Of a stretch of DNA of 64,000 nucleotides, positions 17,433-26,888 are shown in pieces. Within the stretch, counting starts at the first letter, position 1, and each line of letters begins with the position of its first letter. Location: assembly GCF_014695975.1 (NCBI RefSeq), contig NZ_JACJPI010000083.1, positions 248,001 through 312,000 on the forward strand, given 5' to 3'. Made by a program: the position numbers and the translations under genes. The notes under the pieces were generated by a model that searched no databases, was not told the origin of the DNA, and saw only the letters and a program-made list of their open reading frames with translations. Origin of the DNA: Leptolyngbya sp. FACHB-321. GTDB taxonomy: Bacteria; Cyanobacteriota; Cyanobacteriia; Leptolyngbyales; Leptolyngbyaceae.

Positions 17433-19175
17433 TTAGACAGTGAGTTTCGTCCGTTTTACCGTCTCAAGACGGACGGCAGCCGTCAAGAGAAACAGGGCTG
17501 TGCGCTGGTGTTGGGCTGTTCGTTCCGTTAGAGCCGTTACGGCAGGCATGAAAAGGGCCGCAGCTTGATTGATGACAGCTGTTTGGTAGGAGACTGTTTG
17601 ATAGGAGGCTGTTTGATAGAAGGTCTGAGGCAGCGACTCTGGCTGAATAGCCGGTAACTGTCGCCCGGTCGGTTTGGTTTGTTTGGTCTGGTCAGCGATC
17701 GACATGACCAAGATCACCAGCATGAACGAGAGCAACAGCCCCAAACTCAAGCGCTGCTCTGGGTCAGAAAGAGCACCAGAGGAAATCTGCTCAACCGTGG
17801 GCGCGTTCGTTAGCTGCCAGTTCGTTCGGGGAGTAATGAACTGCTGAAGTTCAGCACGTTTAGCTGTGTACAGGTTTAGATTATCAGTGGCAAACTTTAA
17901 CTCCAGATTAAGTTCAGCATATTGACGGGCTAACACTACCCATTGTTTGATTTGTTGCTGAACGTGCCCTTCGGTTTGTGCGATTATCTGCTCAGTCAAA
18001 GTCAGTACCCGCACCTGAGTTGCGGCTGCTACCCATTCCAACAGATTTTGCTGCTGCACGATCGCGGTATAGTCAGTCGTTTTCCCTGTTTGGAAGTCTG
18101 CGATCGCCTGCGCGAGTTGACGAGCGATTGGCGCTTGTGCCGCCTCGGTCATCTGGGCTGAAATCACCTGATAGCGATGTTTGAGAGGTTGCAGCGTGGC
18201 GCTATCTGGCTGCGGACGGGCAAGCTCGACGGCTAGCTGATCGGCGAGCGTCCGCAATTGTGCGAGGAGTGACTGATAGCGATCGTTTCGGGTCAGCGTT
18301 TGCTCTGCCAGATCTGCATCCGCTGATGACAGAGGTGATTGCCCCGATCGCTGCTGCAAAATGGCAAGCTGCGTGCGTGCTTCGATTAGACGAACTTGTA
18401 AGGCTTGGCGCTGTTGCACCAGCACATTGCTTCGCTGAGACAACTGTTGCCCCAGTGCTGTCGGTTCAGTGATGCTATGCCGCTGCTGGAGCCTTTGAAG
18501 GTTTTGCTGTGCGACCACCACTTGTTTTTGGATCTGGGGTAGCCGCTTCTCCACAAACTTTAGTTCGCGACAGAGGTTCGTGCGGCATTGCTGGCTGTAT
18601 TGCAGGTAGGCGTGCGACACTTTTTCGAGCACTGCCTGCACTTTTTGCGGGTCAGGGTCTTGATAACGGATCTCTAGCGTTTTGTCGTCGTCGCGGTGCG
18701 TGATGTCTAGCTTCTGCGCCAGCGTATCGTAGTTGAGGTCGGCATACTGCGTCTGGAGCTGTTGCACCACTGGCGCGAGCAACTTGGGACTCCACAACAC
18801 CTGAATCTGGGTTGCGTAATCGACGGTAGGGGTTGATCGCGTGGCTTGCGCGTTAGCTTGAGTGGCAGGAACCGTTGTTTCAGCACCTGGCTCGACCAAA
18901 AGCTGAAACTTGCCTTCATATTGGTCTGTCTGGTTGGCTAGCTGCACCAAAGTAGTGCCTCCTACCAGGGCGATCGCGGCTCCTGCCAGTGCCCCGGTAC
19001 GCCGATTGAACAAGCTGGGACGTTCTCGTGTTGCCTCTATTAGTGGTGCTTCGGGGCTTGCAACTAGTTCCAGCGACGACACAGGCGCGATCACAGGCTG
19101 GTCGAACGATCGCACCTCGATCGCTAAATCAAGCCAGTCGGTGGAATCGTTGTTGGCAATGGAGGTGGAGCGCAT
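17433..19175 (-). CDS. Polysaccharide co-polymerase (Wzz/GumC type, no kinase domain)
   Basis: 580 aa from the ATG at 19175; an in-frame TTG at 19187 would add four residues. The Wzz-type N-terminal region has a first membrane helix at about 68-85, a 'FQLLVEPGAET' beta segment, and 'IQVLWSPKLLAPVVQQLQ', a motif also present in the neighbouring Wzc. A long Gln-rich coiled coil follows (about 190-450), then a second membrane helix near 495-515. Here the chain ends instead of running into a BY-kinase; no Walker A is present in the ~65-residue C-terminal tail, which carries repeated 'YQTASYQTVSYQTA' tyrosines. It is clearly a paralog of the downstream Wzc. Co-polymerases of this kind control chain length in the inner membrane. 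The Tyr-rich tail raises the possibility that it is a substrate of the neighbouring kinase. Confidence 0.85.
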   Translation of the reverse strand: MRSTSIANNDSTDWLDLAIEVRSFDQPVIAPVSSLELVASPEAPLIEATRERPSLFNRRTGALAGAAIALVGGTTLVQLANQTDQYEGKFQLLVEPGAETTVPATQANAQATRSTPTVDYATQIQVLWSPKLLAPVVQQLQTQYADLNYDTLAQKLDITHRDDDKTLEIRYQDPDPQKVQAVLEKVSHAYLQYSQQCRTNLCRELKFVEKRLPQIQKQVVVAQQNLQRLQQRHSITEPTALGQQLSQRSNVLVQQRQALQVRLIEARTQLAILQQRSGQSPLSSADADLAEQTLTRNDRYQSLLAQLRTLADQLAVELARPQPDSATLQPLKHRYQVISAQMTEAAQAPIARQLAQAIADFQTGKTTDYTAIVQQQNLLEWVAAATQVRVLTLTEQIIAQTEGHVQQQIKQWVVLARQYAELNLELKFATDNLNLYTAKRAELQQFITPRTNWQLTNAPTVEQISSGALSDPEQRLSLGLLLSFMLVILVMSIADQTKQTKPTGRQLPAIQPESLPQTFYQTASYQTVSYQTAVINQAAALFMPAVTALTERTAQHQRTALFLLTAAVRLETVKRTKLTV

Positions 19176-19267
19176 ACGTCTTACCAAGATCAGGGGACGA
19201 TTCAGGTGTTAGTCATCTGGCAGCAGGGAACGATCGGAAGGCTAAAAGACAGTTTGAGGAGCCGAGT

Positions 19268-21649
19268 CTAAAGATGTTCAACAGGAGCCGCACCGTTTGA
19301 CGGCTTGACATAACGCTGATAGTGATAGCTGTAAGGGGTCATTGCCTCAACAGCACCATTTGCCACCAAGCCCAGAACATTGGTGGACGAAACCTTCAGC
19401 TCTTCCATGGCTTGCGCGACTGAGGGACGCTTCGTTTTACCCACCCGCACGATCAGCACTAGCCCGTTCGTTTGCGAGGCGACTAAGCTACCGTCTGCCA
19501 AACCAACCAGTGGTGGGGTGTCGTAAATGACCAGATCAAACACCATCTGAAAGCGTTCCATCAAGACGCGCATCTTACCGGATGACAGTAGCTCAACCGG
19601 ATCGATCGGGGTTCGTCCTGCTGTTAGCACCATCAAGTTATCGCGGGTTGGTGATGGCTGAAGGGCAGTCCTAACATTGATGTTGGTTGTGATGACATCG
19701 CTTAACCCGCACTGGTTTGACAGCTCCATAATATGATGCACTTGTGGATGGCGCAGATCGGCATCCACTAGCAGTACCCGTTGTCCCATTGCTGCTGCCG
19801 CGTGGGCTAAATTAACCGCGATCGTCGATTTGCCATCGCCTGGTTCGGCTGAACTAACGGTGAGCGATCGCACCGTGGCATCTACACGCTGCAAACGAAT
19901 GTTTTTGTAGAGCGAGCGAAACGCCTCTATAAAGGGTGACGCACCGACACTGGATGAGGTTTGTGCGGGTGTAAACGTAGCCGGAATCTCTGGTAAATCT
20001 AGGGATGACGAGGATGGCGCAACAGGTGGCACATGGGTAGACAGACGGCGCTTGCGCTTGATGAACGGTAGCTTTGAGAGCCACGATCGTTGGGGAGTCG
20101 CGCGATCGCTGTCGAGTGGAATGAGACCCAGCAAGGGTAGGCGGGTTGCCTGCCGAATATCTTTGGTCGTATGATATGCATTGCTGCTGGTATCGGCAAG
20201 AAAACCAGCGAGAATGCCCAGCGCGAGACTTAAAAAGACCGCAAGACCCAAATAGTTCAGCGCGAGGTTAGCGGCTGTGTTCAATGGTTCGCCATTCGCA
20301 TCGCGAGCCAGTTGTGGTGGTGACAGTAACTCCCAGGGCACTTCTTTTTGTGCCGCATCAATTTGCAGTGCTTCCCGTTTCCCCAAAAATTCGTTCAAGC
20401 TGTTGGTGGCAATGGTCAGTTCTCGCTCAATATCGGTGTACTGCCGCGCTAATGATGGGTATTGCTGAATTTTTGCGTCTACTGCACTTTTGGACTGAGC
20501 AACAGCGCGATCGCGTGCCTGCTGAATTTGAATGTCGTCATTGACCTTCCCCAAGACTCGCTGAGCTTCTTGATCCAGCAGCGTCTTCAAATTTTGCTGT
20601 CGATCGCGCATTGCCTGCAAGGTTGGGTTTTCTTCGCGCGATCGAGCGGTTTCCAGGGCAACCTGGCTCGAAAGCTCTTGATACTTGGCTAACAACGTCT
20701 GATATTGTGGCGCTTCAGCTAGTATGGAAACCGTATTGGCAGCATTTGCGTTTTGTTGCAGCGCTGAGAACCGAGCGCGGCTTTGTGCCAGCTTAGCTGC
20801 ATTGTCCATTTGCTGCTGCTCTAGATTGCCGGACTGGGTAGCAGCTTGTTGCCCCTGGATGTCTGGGTTAATGATACCATAGCGTTGCCGGAAGCTCTGT
20901 AGCTGCCGTTGGAGCGTATTCACTCGCTCCTTCAACTGTGGCAACTGAGCGTCAATAAACTTGACACCTTGCCCAATATTGGTTTGTCGCTGTTCTAAGC
21001 TGTACTTTAAGTAGGCATCAGAGAGCTGTTTCAAGACATAATCTGCGACCTGTGGATCAGCATCTTGATACGTCACTTGCAAAATTTTTGTGCCAAGTGC
21101 ATCTTTTTTAGCATTCTTAGACCGCGATCGGTCAATGGCAATCTGGGATGCAATGCGATTGTAGTCAACGTTAGGAAACTTTGCTTGCGTCTGCTGAACG
21201 ATCGGACCCAATAGCTTAGGGCTTTGCAGCACTTGAATTTGGGTTGAGTAGTCTAGTGCCGTTGGTGCAGTTTGCAAAGACTCCCCTGGTTGCTGTTGCG
21301 GGTCGAGCAGCAAACGCTTATATTGCTCCTCAGCGGTGACAGGCTCGACCAAAAGCTGGAACGAGCCGACATACTGGGGTGGCTTGCGACTTGCCGCCCA
21401 CAAGCCTAGAGGAATCGTTGCCGCTGCGACCGCGATCGTGACTCCCAGCACTGTGCTCAGCCGTCGCCGAATGATATCGAAGGGTTGAGTCATGCTAAAC
21501 GTCGATTCATCTGTTTCTACAGCCAGTGAGGCTGGCTGCAGCAATCGACCAGACGTTCTAGAGGGATGGAGAGAGGAGTGTTCAGTTTCCATGGGCACCG
21601 TATGCATTCTTGCGTTCACATCAGAAGCAGCGACACGAAGGCGCATCAT
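19268..21649 (-). CDS. wzc: Wzc-type co-polymerase with BY-kinase domain
   Basis: 793 aa. The N-terminal Wzz domain (membrane helix at about 68-90, 'FQLLVEPVTAEEQ', 'IQVLQSPKLLGPIVQQ'), coiled coil and GNVR region lead to a second helix near 470-495. They are joined to a cytoplasmic bacterial tyrosine kinase: Walker A AEPGDGKST (about 601-609), Walker A' LLVDADLRHP (628-637) and Walker B LVIYDTPP (708-715). The C-terminus has a tyrosine cluster YSYHYQRY (Tyr773, 775, 777, 780), the autophosphorylation tail of Wzc. It couples polymerisation to export of capsule or EPS. The start could also be the ATG at 21592 (METEHSS). It lies between the kinase-less paralog and the Wza gene in one apparent operon. 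Confidence 0.94.
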   Translation of the reverse strand: MMRLRVAASDVNARMHTVPMETEHSSLHPSRTSGRLLQPASLAVETDESTFSMTQPFDIIRRRLSTVLGVTIAVAAATIPLGLWAASRKPPQYVGSFQLLVEPVTAEEQYKRLLLDPQQQPGESLQTAPTALDYSTQIQVLQSPKLLGPIVQQTQAKFPNVDYNRIASQIAIDRSRSKNAKKDALGTKILQVTYQDADPQVADYVLKQLSDAYLKYSLEQRQTNIGQGVKFIDAQLPQLKERVNTLQRQLQSFRQRYGIINPDIQGQQAATQSGNLEQQQMDNAAKLAQSRARFSALQQNANAANTVSILAEAPQYQTLLAKYQELSSQVALETARSREENPTLQAMRDRQQNLKTLLDQEAQRVLGKVNDDIQIQQARDRAVAQSKSAVDAKIQQYPSLARQYTDIERELTIATNSLNEFLGKREALQIDAAQKEVPWELLSPPQLARDANGEPLNTAANLALNYLGLAVFLSLALGILAGFLADTSSNAYHTTKDIRQATRLPLLGLIPLDSDRATPQRSWLSKLPFIKRKRRLSTHVPPVAPSSSSLDLPEIPATFTPAQTSSSVGASPFIEAFRSLYKNIRLQRVDATVRSLTVSSAEPGDGKSTIAVNLAHAAAAMGQRVLLVDADLRHPQVHHIMELSNQCGLSDVITTNINVRTALQPSPTRDNLMVLTAGRTPIDPVELLSSGKMRVLMERFQMVFDLVIYDTPPLVGLADGSLVASQTNGLVLIVRVGKTKRPSVAQAMEELKVSSTNVLGLVANGAVEAMTPYSYHYQRYVKPSNGAAPVEHL

Positions 21650-21722
21650 TGCAAGCGTTTCAACTTAACCAGCGTTGTACCAAAAGCACCGCTAACTAAT
21701 GCACCATTGGCAACAGGTTTGC

Positions 21723-23198
21723 TTAGGGAACACCAAAGATTCTTAAGAAGTTTGACAAGGAAAATAGTGGGCTAAGAACGGTGCCAAGCGTATCGGTGAC
21801 GCTGGTTAAGCCCGATCGCCCAACCACAATAATGTCATTATTTCGCATCGCCGGATTGGTTTGCTCGTTGATGCCCTGAGCAAAGTCAACTGATATATCT
21901 CGACGTACCACTGTCCCGTCCGGGTTGAGACGAATCAGCTCGACGCGACCCTTGCGCGCCCGTCGATTGTCAAACCCGCCCGATGCTAGCAACGCCTGAT
22001 TCATCGGTGTATTAGGTGGCACCTGTACAACGCCAGGTTGCTTCACCTCGCCGACGATGTTCACCCGAATGGTATCGGGCGAGAAACTCGCGCTGGCAAT
22101 TTGAGCAGCGTCTGCCGGAGTGAGGTCGGTTGCAGTCGGAATCGAAATGGTGTCACCCGATTGTAAGATAACATCCTGTTTGAGGTCGCCTGCTTGCACA
22201 AGCTGCAACAGATTAATGTTGATGGTTTGTTCTGCCCCCGATCGCGTGGGTCGCCGAATCTGGATACGTCGGATGTCTGCCAGTGGCTTAATGCCTCCTG
22301 CTACCTGAATGGCTTGCGTAATAGTGGGGGGTTTATCAAGGTTGCTGATGTTGCTGCCTGTTGTGCCCTGTGCGCCAGCAGTGCTCGCACGAGGGTTAGT
22401 ACCCGTTACGAGATAAGAACCGGGGCGAAACACTTCACCTACGATCGCCACATTGACGGGTCTGCCTTTCTCGCCAGCAAAGGTTGTGTCTGCCAACAGC
22501 AACGACTCGGCTGGATTAGGATTGGTGGCAGCAACGACCGAAATTGAATCGCCATCTCGCAGCGTTACGTCCTGCTGTAAACTACCATTTTGCACATAAC
22601 TCCACAGGTCAACCGTAATAATCTGGGGAGCACCAAGTCGCTGCGGACGGCGAATTTGCACTTGCCGAACATCCGCTGCCTGAGTAATGCCGCCGGCCGT
22701 TTGTAGTGCCTTGGTCAGTGTGGGAAACTGGGTGCCGCCAGCCTCGCTAGCTAGCGGGATGGTATAGGTACCCGGACGGCTGACCTCGCCCAAAACGCCA
22801 ATAGATAAAGGGCGTGGAGTCAGCAGCGTCACCGTCACTGCCGGTCGCTTAAAAAAGCGGGCATACCGTCTAGACAGTTCAGACTCCGCCTGCTTTAAGC
22901 TCATCCCCCGTACAGAGACAGAGCCTAAAAGCGGCAGATTGACCGTGCCATCGACTAACACTTGCCGTCTGCCATTCTCACCGCTATATTCAGGTACATC
23001 AAAGAGATCAATCTGGAGTCGATCGCCTGCGCCCAGTACGTAAGAACTCTCTTCAAAAGGAACCATGCCTGGCTGTACTTGGCTAACAGGAGGCAGGAAA
23101 GCGGGAGTTGCACTTAAAGCTGGAGAAGCAACAAGCGCCAGCATCAGGACAGCAAAACCCGCTTTTGGTGTAATAAGTTGATGACGCATAAAAATCAT
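21723..23198 (-). CDS. wza: Polysaccharide export protein (Wza/GumB type, SLBB domains)
   Basis: 491 aa from the ATG at 23198, chosen because GGAG lies seven bases upstream; a TTG at 23243 gives a longer frame without such a site. The signal sequence contains 'LMLALVASPALSA'. It is followed by a Poly_export domain (about 50-135; 'GAGDRLQIDLFDVPEY', 'VDGTVNLPLLGSVSV', 'FFKRPAVTVTLL') and three SLBB-type beta-grasp repeats ('IGVLGEVSRPGTYTIP', 'VAIVGEVFRPGSYLV', 'VNIVGEVKQPGVVQVP'). The two inner repeats carry near-duplicate 'RRIQIRRPTRSGA' stretches. The protein forms the outer-membrane or periplasmic channel for EPS. No lipobox Cys is obvious after the signal sequence, unlike E. coli Wza. First gene of the minus-strand export operon. 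Confidence 0.93.
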   Translation of the reverse strand: MIFMRHQLITPKAGFAVLMLALVASPALSATPAFLPPVSQVQPGMVPFEESSYVLGAGDRLQIDLFDVPEYSGENGRRQVLVDGTVNLPLLGSVSVRGMSLKQAESELSRRYARFFKRPAVTVTLLTPRPLSIGVLGEVSRPGTYTIPLASEAGGTQFPTLTKALQTAGGITQAADVRQVQIRRPQRLGAPQIITVDLWSYVQNGSLQQDVTLRDGDSISVVAATNPNPAESLLLADTTFAGEKGRPVNVAIVGEVFRPGSYLVTGTNPRASTAGAQGTTGSNISNLDKPPTITQAIQVAGGIKPLADIRRIQIRRPTRSGAEQTININLLQLVQAGDLKQDVILQSGDTISIPTATDLTPADAAQIASASFSPDTIRVNIVGEVKQPGVVQVPPNTPMNQALLASGGFDNRRARKGRVELIRLNPDGTVVRRDISVDFAQGINEQTNPAMRNNDIIVVGRSGLTSVTDTLGTVLSPLFSLSNFLRIFGVP

Positions 23199-24211
23199 GC
23201 AAACGCTCCGGCAATGAAGTAGACGTTGTGAGATAACAGTCAAGGGACAGTAAGCCTTGCTAGATTGTTACTTCGTAAAACTACTTACTCTGTAGACCGA
23301 CAAACACCGGATAAAGTTCTGCGATTTCACGCAAGCCCTACACATACTTTAATTACTCGTAGGCAATTAAACTGTTCGAGCGCCGTACGTTCAAATACAG
23401 GTACAACGCGTGGCATATCCACTTTTCAAGTAAAAGCGACCGGAACCGGAAGAAATGCCGGAAAGCTTCAACGGCTTACAACTCCATGCTTAATCCAATT
23501 AGGCACCAAACTCCTACCCGTATCAGTATTAGAAGCGCAAGAGTCTTTGTCATGCAGCGAGAGGCCTGCGAGAATCTACGACTGCTTCTAAAGCAACAAC
23601 TTAAAGAAGGGGTGAAGACGGGTGATTGTACTGTAACTATCCTGATTACATTTTGTTGCGTTGTAAGCAGGAGTAGCATTAGGGTGAGTGCCAACTTCCC
23701 CCGCTCATTAATGTATATCGCTGTTCGCTAACTCTGTAAATGAATAAATTAGTGAGCAGGTAACTTAAAGAATGCATAAAGATAAGTGATCTTTCTAGTA
23801 GATGTCCTGATTACACTTCGTTACATAGTAAGGAATAGCAGGTTAAGCAATAGATTCAGTGCCACTCTACCAAACGTTCATCTTTCTAATCATGTTTAAT
23901 GTCCCTTCTGCAGAAAATTAATTGATGATTCAGGGTTTATTACAGTGGGAAATCGAGTTTTTCTCTAAACGTGATTTCAACAGCCATTATCTTCCGTAAA
24001 AATACCTTAGCAATGGATTCAATTAAAGACAAAACACCAAAATTATTTTAATTATTCATTTTGCTTTTATGAAGAATTTAACATTCTATTAGAATCGTTC
24101 AGCCTAAATAAAAAGCTCGTCACTAATGTTCATATTTCCACTAGATAGCGTCTCCATTCTGATTCTTTAATTTTTATATTTGCTTGGAGTAATCACTGGA
24201 GCTATGTCTAC
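23199..24211. other. AT-rich divergent regulatory region of the polysaccharide locus
   Basis: 1013 bp between the export operon and the flippase, with no convincing gene. Base composition drops sharply toward A+T from about 23.9 kb onward. It contains a diverged internal duplication (23598-23693 and 23762-23864). Just before the flippase, ATG at 24204 opens a three-codon frame (Met-Ser-Thr-stop) whose stop overlaps the flippase ATG at 24212; GGAG lies three bases before the first ATG and eleven before the second. Confidence 0.6.
23598..23864 (+). repeat. Diverged ~100-bp direct duplication
   Basis: Copy A at 23598-23693 and copy B at 23762-23864 both start AACTTAAAGAA, share TCCTGATTACA and GTAAGCAGGAGTAGCA / GTAAGGAATAGCA in the middle, and end GTGCCA. 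They align along their length with small gaps. It is non-coding on both strands. Confidence 0.55.
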
Positions 24212-25675
24212 ATGAGTTTGAAGCAAAAGACAATTAAAGGCGTGCTTTGGATTGCTATTCAGAATTGGGGAAATCAAGTAATTTCCTTTGTTGTCTTCTC
24301 AATACTTGCTCGATTACTGGGACCAGAGGCATTCGGACTGATTGCCCTTACGACAGTCTTTCTTGCATTTATGCAAATCTTTGTTGATCAAGGGTTTGGT
24401 CAGGCAATTATTCAACGACGTAATTTAGAACCAGAACATCTAGATACAGCTTTTTGGACAAGCGTTGTGATGAGTGTGCTGATGATGGGTATAACCTGTG
24501 CAATTGCAGGCTATGTTGCTGACTTTTTTAAGCAACCTGCTCTCACACCCGTTATTCGTTGGTTATCGCTATCTTTTCTGTTCACTGGGCTCGATAGCGT
24601 GCAATCCACAATTCTTAGCCGCGACCTTGCCTTTAAAAAATTAGCTATTCGATCGTTAATTGCCACAATTCTGGCAGGAAGCGTTGGTATCGTCATGGCA
24701 TTTAAGGGCTTTGGAGTATGGAGCTTGGTGGGCCAGAGCTTAGTGAATGGTGTGGTTAGCGTAACCATCTTGTGGGGAAGCACCAAATGGCGACCAGGAT
24801 TTAGCGTTTCTGTAAGACACTTCAAAGAACTGTTCATGTTTGGAATCAACGTTGTAGGAGGTGGGATCCTTAATTTTCTCACTCGTCGCTCTGATGACCT
24901 TTTAATTGGCTATTTTCTCGGTCCAGTTGCCTTGGGTTACTACACTGTTGCTTATCGGATTCTGCTAATCACCAGTCAACTAATGATTAGTACGATGCAG
25001 CGAATTGCAATGCCAGTCTTTTCTCAACTTCAGCAAGAGCCAGAACGTTTGCGACAAATGTTTTATAGTGCAATACAAGTTACTAGTCTAGTTGCATTCC
25101 CTACATTTTTAGGGCTGTCGGCTTTAGCTCCCGAGCTCATTACTGTCTTGTTTGGTCAGAAGTGGTCAGCTAGCATTCCAGTAATGCAAGTTCTAAACCT
25201 GATTGGTCTGCTATATGCGGGTTTCTACTACAACAGCTCACTAATTATGGCGATGGGCAAGCCTGCTTGGAATTTAGGGCTGAACTTTTTGCAGGGGGTT
25301 GGCAACGTCATATTTTTCCTAATTGCTGTTCGTTGGGGCATTGTTGCCGTTGCTGCGGCTTATGTTCTTCGTGGTTATTTGACAGCACCCATCATGGTTT
25401 GGGTTGTTCATAAGGCATTGCCTCTTAACCTAAAACAGTATTTTCAGCAGTATGCAGCTCCCCTATTTGGATCTTTAGTGATGGTTATTGTCATATTTGG
25501 AGCCAAGTATGTACTGGTAGATGTAGTAAGCGTCAAGGTTTTACTTCCTATTTGCATCGTTCTTGGAATTGCTGTATATGCTGCAACCATTTTTGTAATT
25601 GCACCAAAGCTTGTACATCGAGTGATTGATCTTTTCCGCTCTGCTCTACCACAATCTCGGCTGAAGAAGGTTTAA
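24212..25675 (+). CDS. Lipopolysaccharide/EPS flippase (Wzx-like, MOP superfamily)
   Basis: 487 aa, strongly hydrophobic, with about 12-14 predicted membrane segments. The N-terminus 'LKQKTIKGVLWIAIQNWGNQV' followed by 'LARLLGPEAFGLIALTTVFLAF' and 'FVDQGFGQAIIQRR' is typical of the WzxC/TuaB group, as is the C-terminal-half 'LIGLLYAGFYYNSSLIMAMGKP'. These proteins flip undecaprenyl-linked repeat units across the inner membrane. It is the first plus-strand gene of the locus. Base composition is A+T-rich and there is no HIP1 octamer, unlike the core genes. Translation may be affected by the overlapping three-codon frame just upstream. Confidence 0.92.
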   Translation: MSLKQKTIKGVLWIAIQNWGNQVISFVVFSILARLLGPEAFGLIALTTVFLAFMQIFVDQGFGQAIIQRRNLEPEHLDTAFWTSVVMSVLMMGITCAIAGYVADFFKQPALTPVIRWLSLSFLFTGLDSVQSTILSRDLAFKKLAIRSLIATILAGSVGIVMAFKGFGVWSLVGQSLVNGVVSVTILWGSTKWRPGFSVSVRHFKELFMFGINVVGGGILNFLTRRSDDLLIGYFLGPVALGYYTVAYRILLITSQLMISTMQRIAMPVFSQLQQEPERLRQMFYSAIQVTSLVAFPTFLGLSALAPELITVLFGQKWSASIPVMQVLNLIGLLYAGFYYNSSLIMAMGKPAWNLGLNFLQGVGNVIFFLIAVRWGIVAVAAAYVLRGYLTAPIMVWVVHKALPLNLKQYFQQYAAPLFGSLVMVIVIFGAKYVLVDVVSVKVLLPICIVLGIAVYAATIFVIAPKLVHRVIDLFRSALPQSRLKKV

Positions 25676-25711
25676 GTCAGTAGTCTTTCATATAGTCCAT
25701 AGAGGAGAAAG

Positions 25712-26794
25712 ATGAAGAAATTCATTAAGTTAATTATTCCCAGCAGCATAATTGAGCCTACTATCCGCACTGTTCGTGGCTTTCAAACTTCATTACTCTA
25801 TGCCTTCTTACGTCTGGCTACAAAGTCTCAATTTTTGAGCTCTTTATACTATGCTCTTTTCTCAAATGCTTTTGCGAGAGAGCACCGAGGCTGTATTTAT
25901 GGTCAACTAAAGTATCTTGAGGATTGCGAGAATGCTCAGGGCAGCCAGTATCTGTTACGACGAAATGTTCATCGGCTAGAGAAGGGTCTACTGATGAGGC
26001 CGAGGCGTAATTTATTCGCAACAGATTATATTACAGAGACTTTTAGAGGTTATGAACAAGCTCTGGCGAAGCAATCAACTTGTGCTGCTGATGTCGGTGA
26101 GATAGGTTGGGCCCATGATGTTTTATCACAATATTTTACGATCGTTTCTTCACATCCGGTTGTTGATGGGTTAAGGGATCAGTTTTCAACGCTGAAGCAG
26201 ATCGAGCAAGTTGAGCTTCCTCGCATTCCCTATAAGCGGAACTTAAACGAACCTTGTTCTGTTGATTATGACGATTTTCTCAAGCTTTCATATCGTCGGC
26301 GCTCAGTACGATGGTATCTGCAAAAACCTGTTTCGCGAAATTTGATTGATCAGGCAATCACGATCGCGGCTTTATCGCCTAGTGCCTGTAATCGACAACC
26401 GTTTGAATTTCGCATTTTTGATGATCCAGAGATGGTGAAAAAGGTTGCTTCTATTCCAATAGGAACTAAGGGATTTAGCGATAATTTTCCAGTCATTATT
26501 GTTGTTGTCGGTAAGTTGAGAGCCTATTTCAGCGAACGAGATCGACATGTAATTTACATTGATGGTTCGCTCGCTTCCATGTCATTTATGCTTGCCTTAG
26601 AAACGTTAGGGCTTAGCTCATGTCCCATTAACTGGCCTGACATGGAATCGAAAGAAAAAGAGATGTCCGCACTATTAGGGCTCGAATTTGATGAGCGTCC
26701 AATCATGCTGATTTCAGTTGGTTATCCCGATCCAGATGGCATGGTTGCGTACTCGCATAAGAAGTCTCTTGAGCAGCTTCGTAGATATAACTAG
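25712..26794 (+). CDS. Nitroreductase-family protein with N-terminal extension
   Basis: 360 aa. The C-terminal half (about 190-345) is a nitroreductase FMN fold: 'YRRRSVRWY' (FMN phosphate Arg cluster), 'LSPSACNRQPFEF' (the SPSA.N.QPW-like loop), 'DGSLASMSFMLALETLGLSSC' and 'LISVGYPD'. The first ~185 residues have no domain I can name; they carry 'RRNVHRLEKGLLMRPRR', a basic patch. GAGGAG precedes the start, and the gene is 36 bp from the flippase. In EPS loci such proteins sit beside pyruvyl-transferase genes, as here, but I know of no proven role; sugar or substituent oxidoreduction is a guess. A+T-rich, no HIP1. Confidence 0.85.
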   Translation: MKKFIKLIIPSSIIEPTIRTVRGFQTSLLYAFLRLATKSQFLSSLYYALFSNAFAREHRGCIYGQLKYLEDCENAQGSQYLLRRNVHRLEKGLLMRPRRNLFATDYITETFRGYEQALAKQSTCAADVGEIGWAHDVLSQYFTIVSSHPVVDGLRDQFSTLKQIEQVELPRIPYKRNLNEPCSVDYDDFLKLSYRRRSVRWYLQKPVSRNLIDQAITIAALSPSACNRQPFEFRIFDDPEMVKKVASIPIGTKGFSDNFPVIIVVVGKLRAYFSERDRHVIYIDGSLASMSFMLALETLGLSSCPINWPDMESKEKEMSALLGLEFDERPIMLISVGYPDPDGMVAYSHKKSLEQLRRYN

Positions 26795-26888
26795 CTACCA
26801 CACCACTATCCAGCAATATGTACAGATCAGTTTGCTCAGATTTGTACAGTAGTCAACAACCCCCTCATTATTCACACGGAGTCCTAAA

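Noticed and set aside
23265-23591. 108-codon plus frame in the divergent region
   Set aside because: TTG-type start, basic low-complexity product, no homology signs, lies in a regulatory region.
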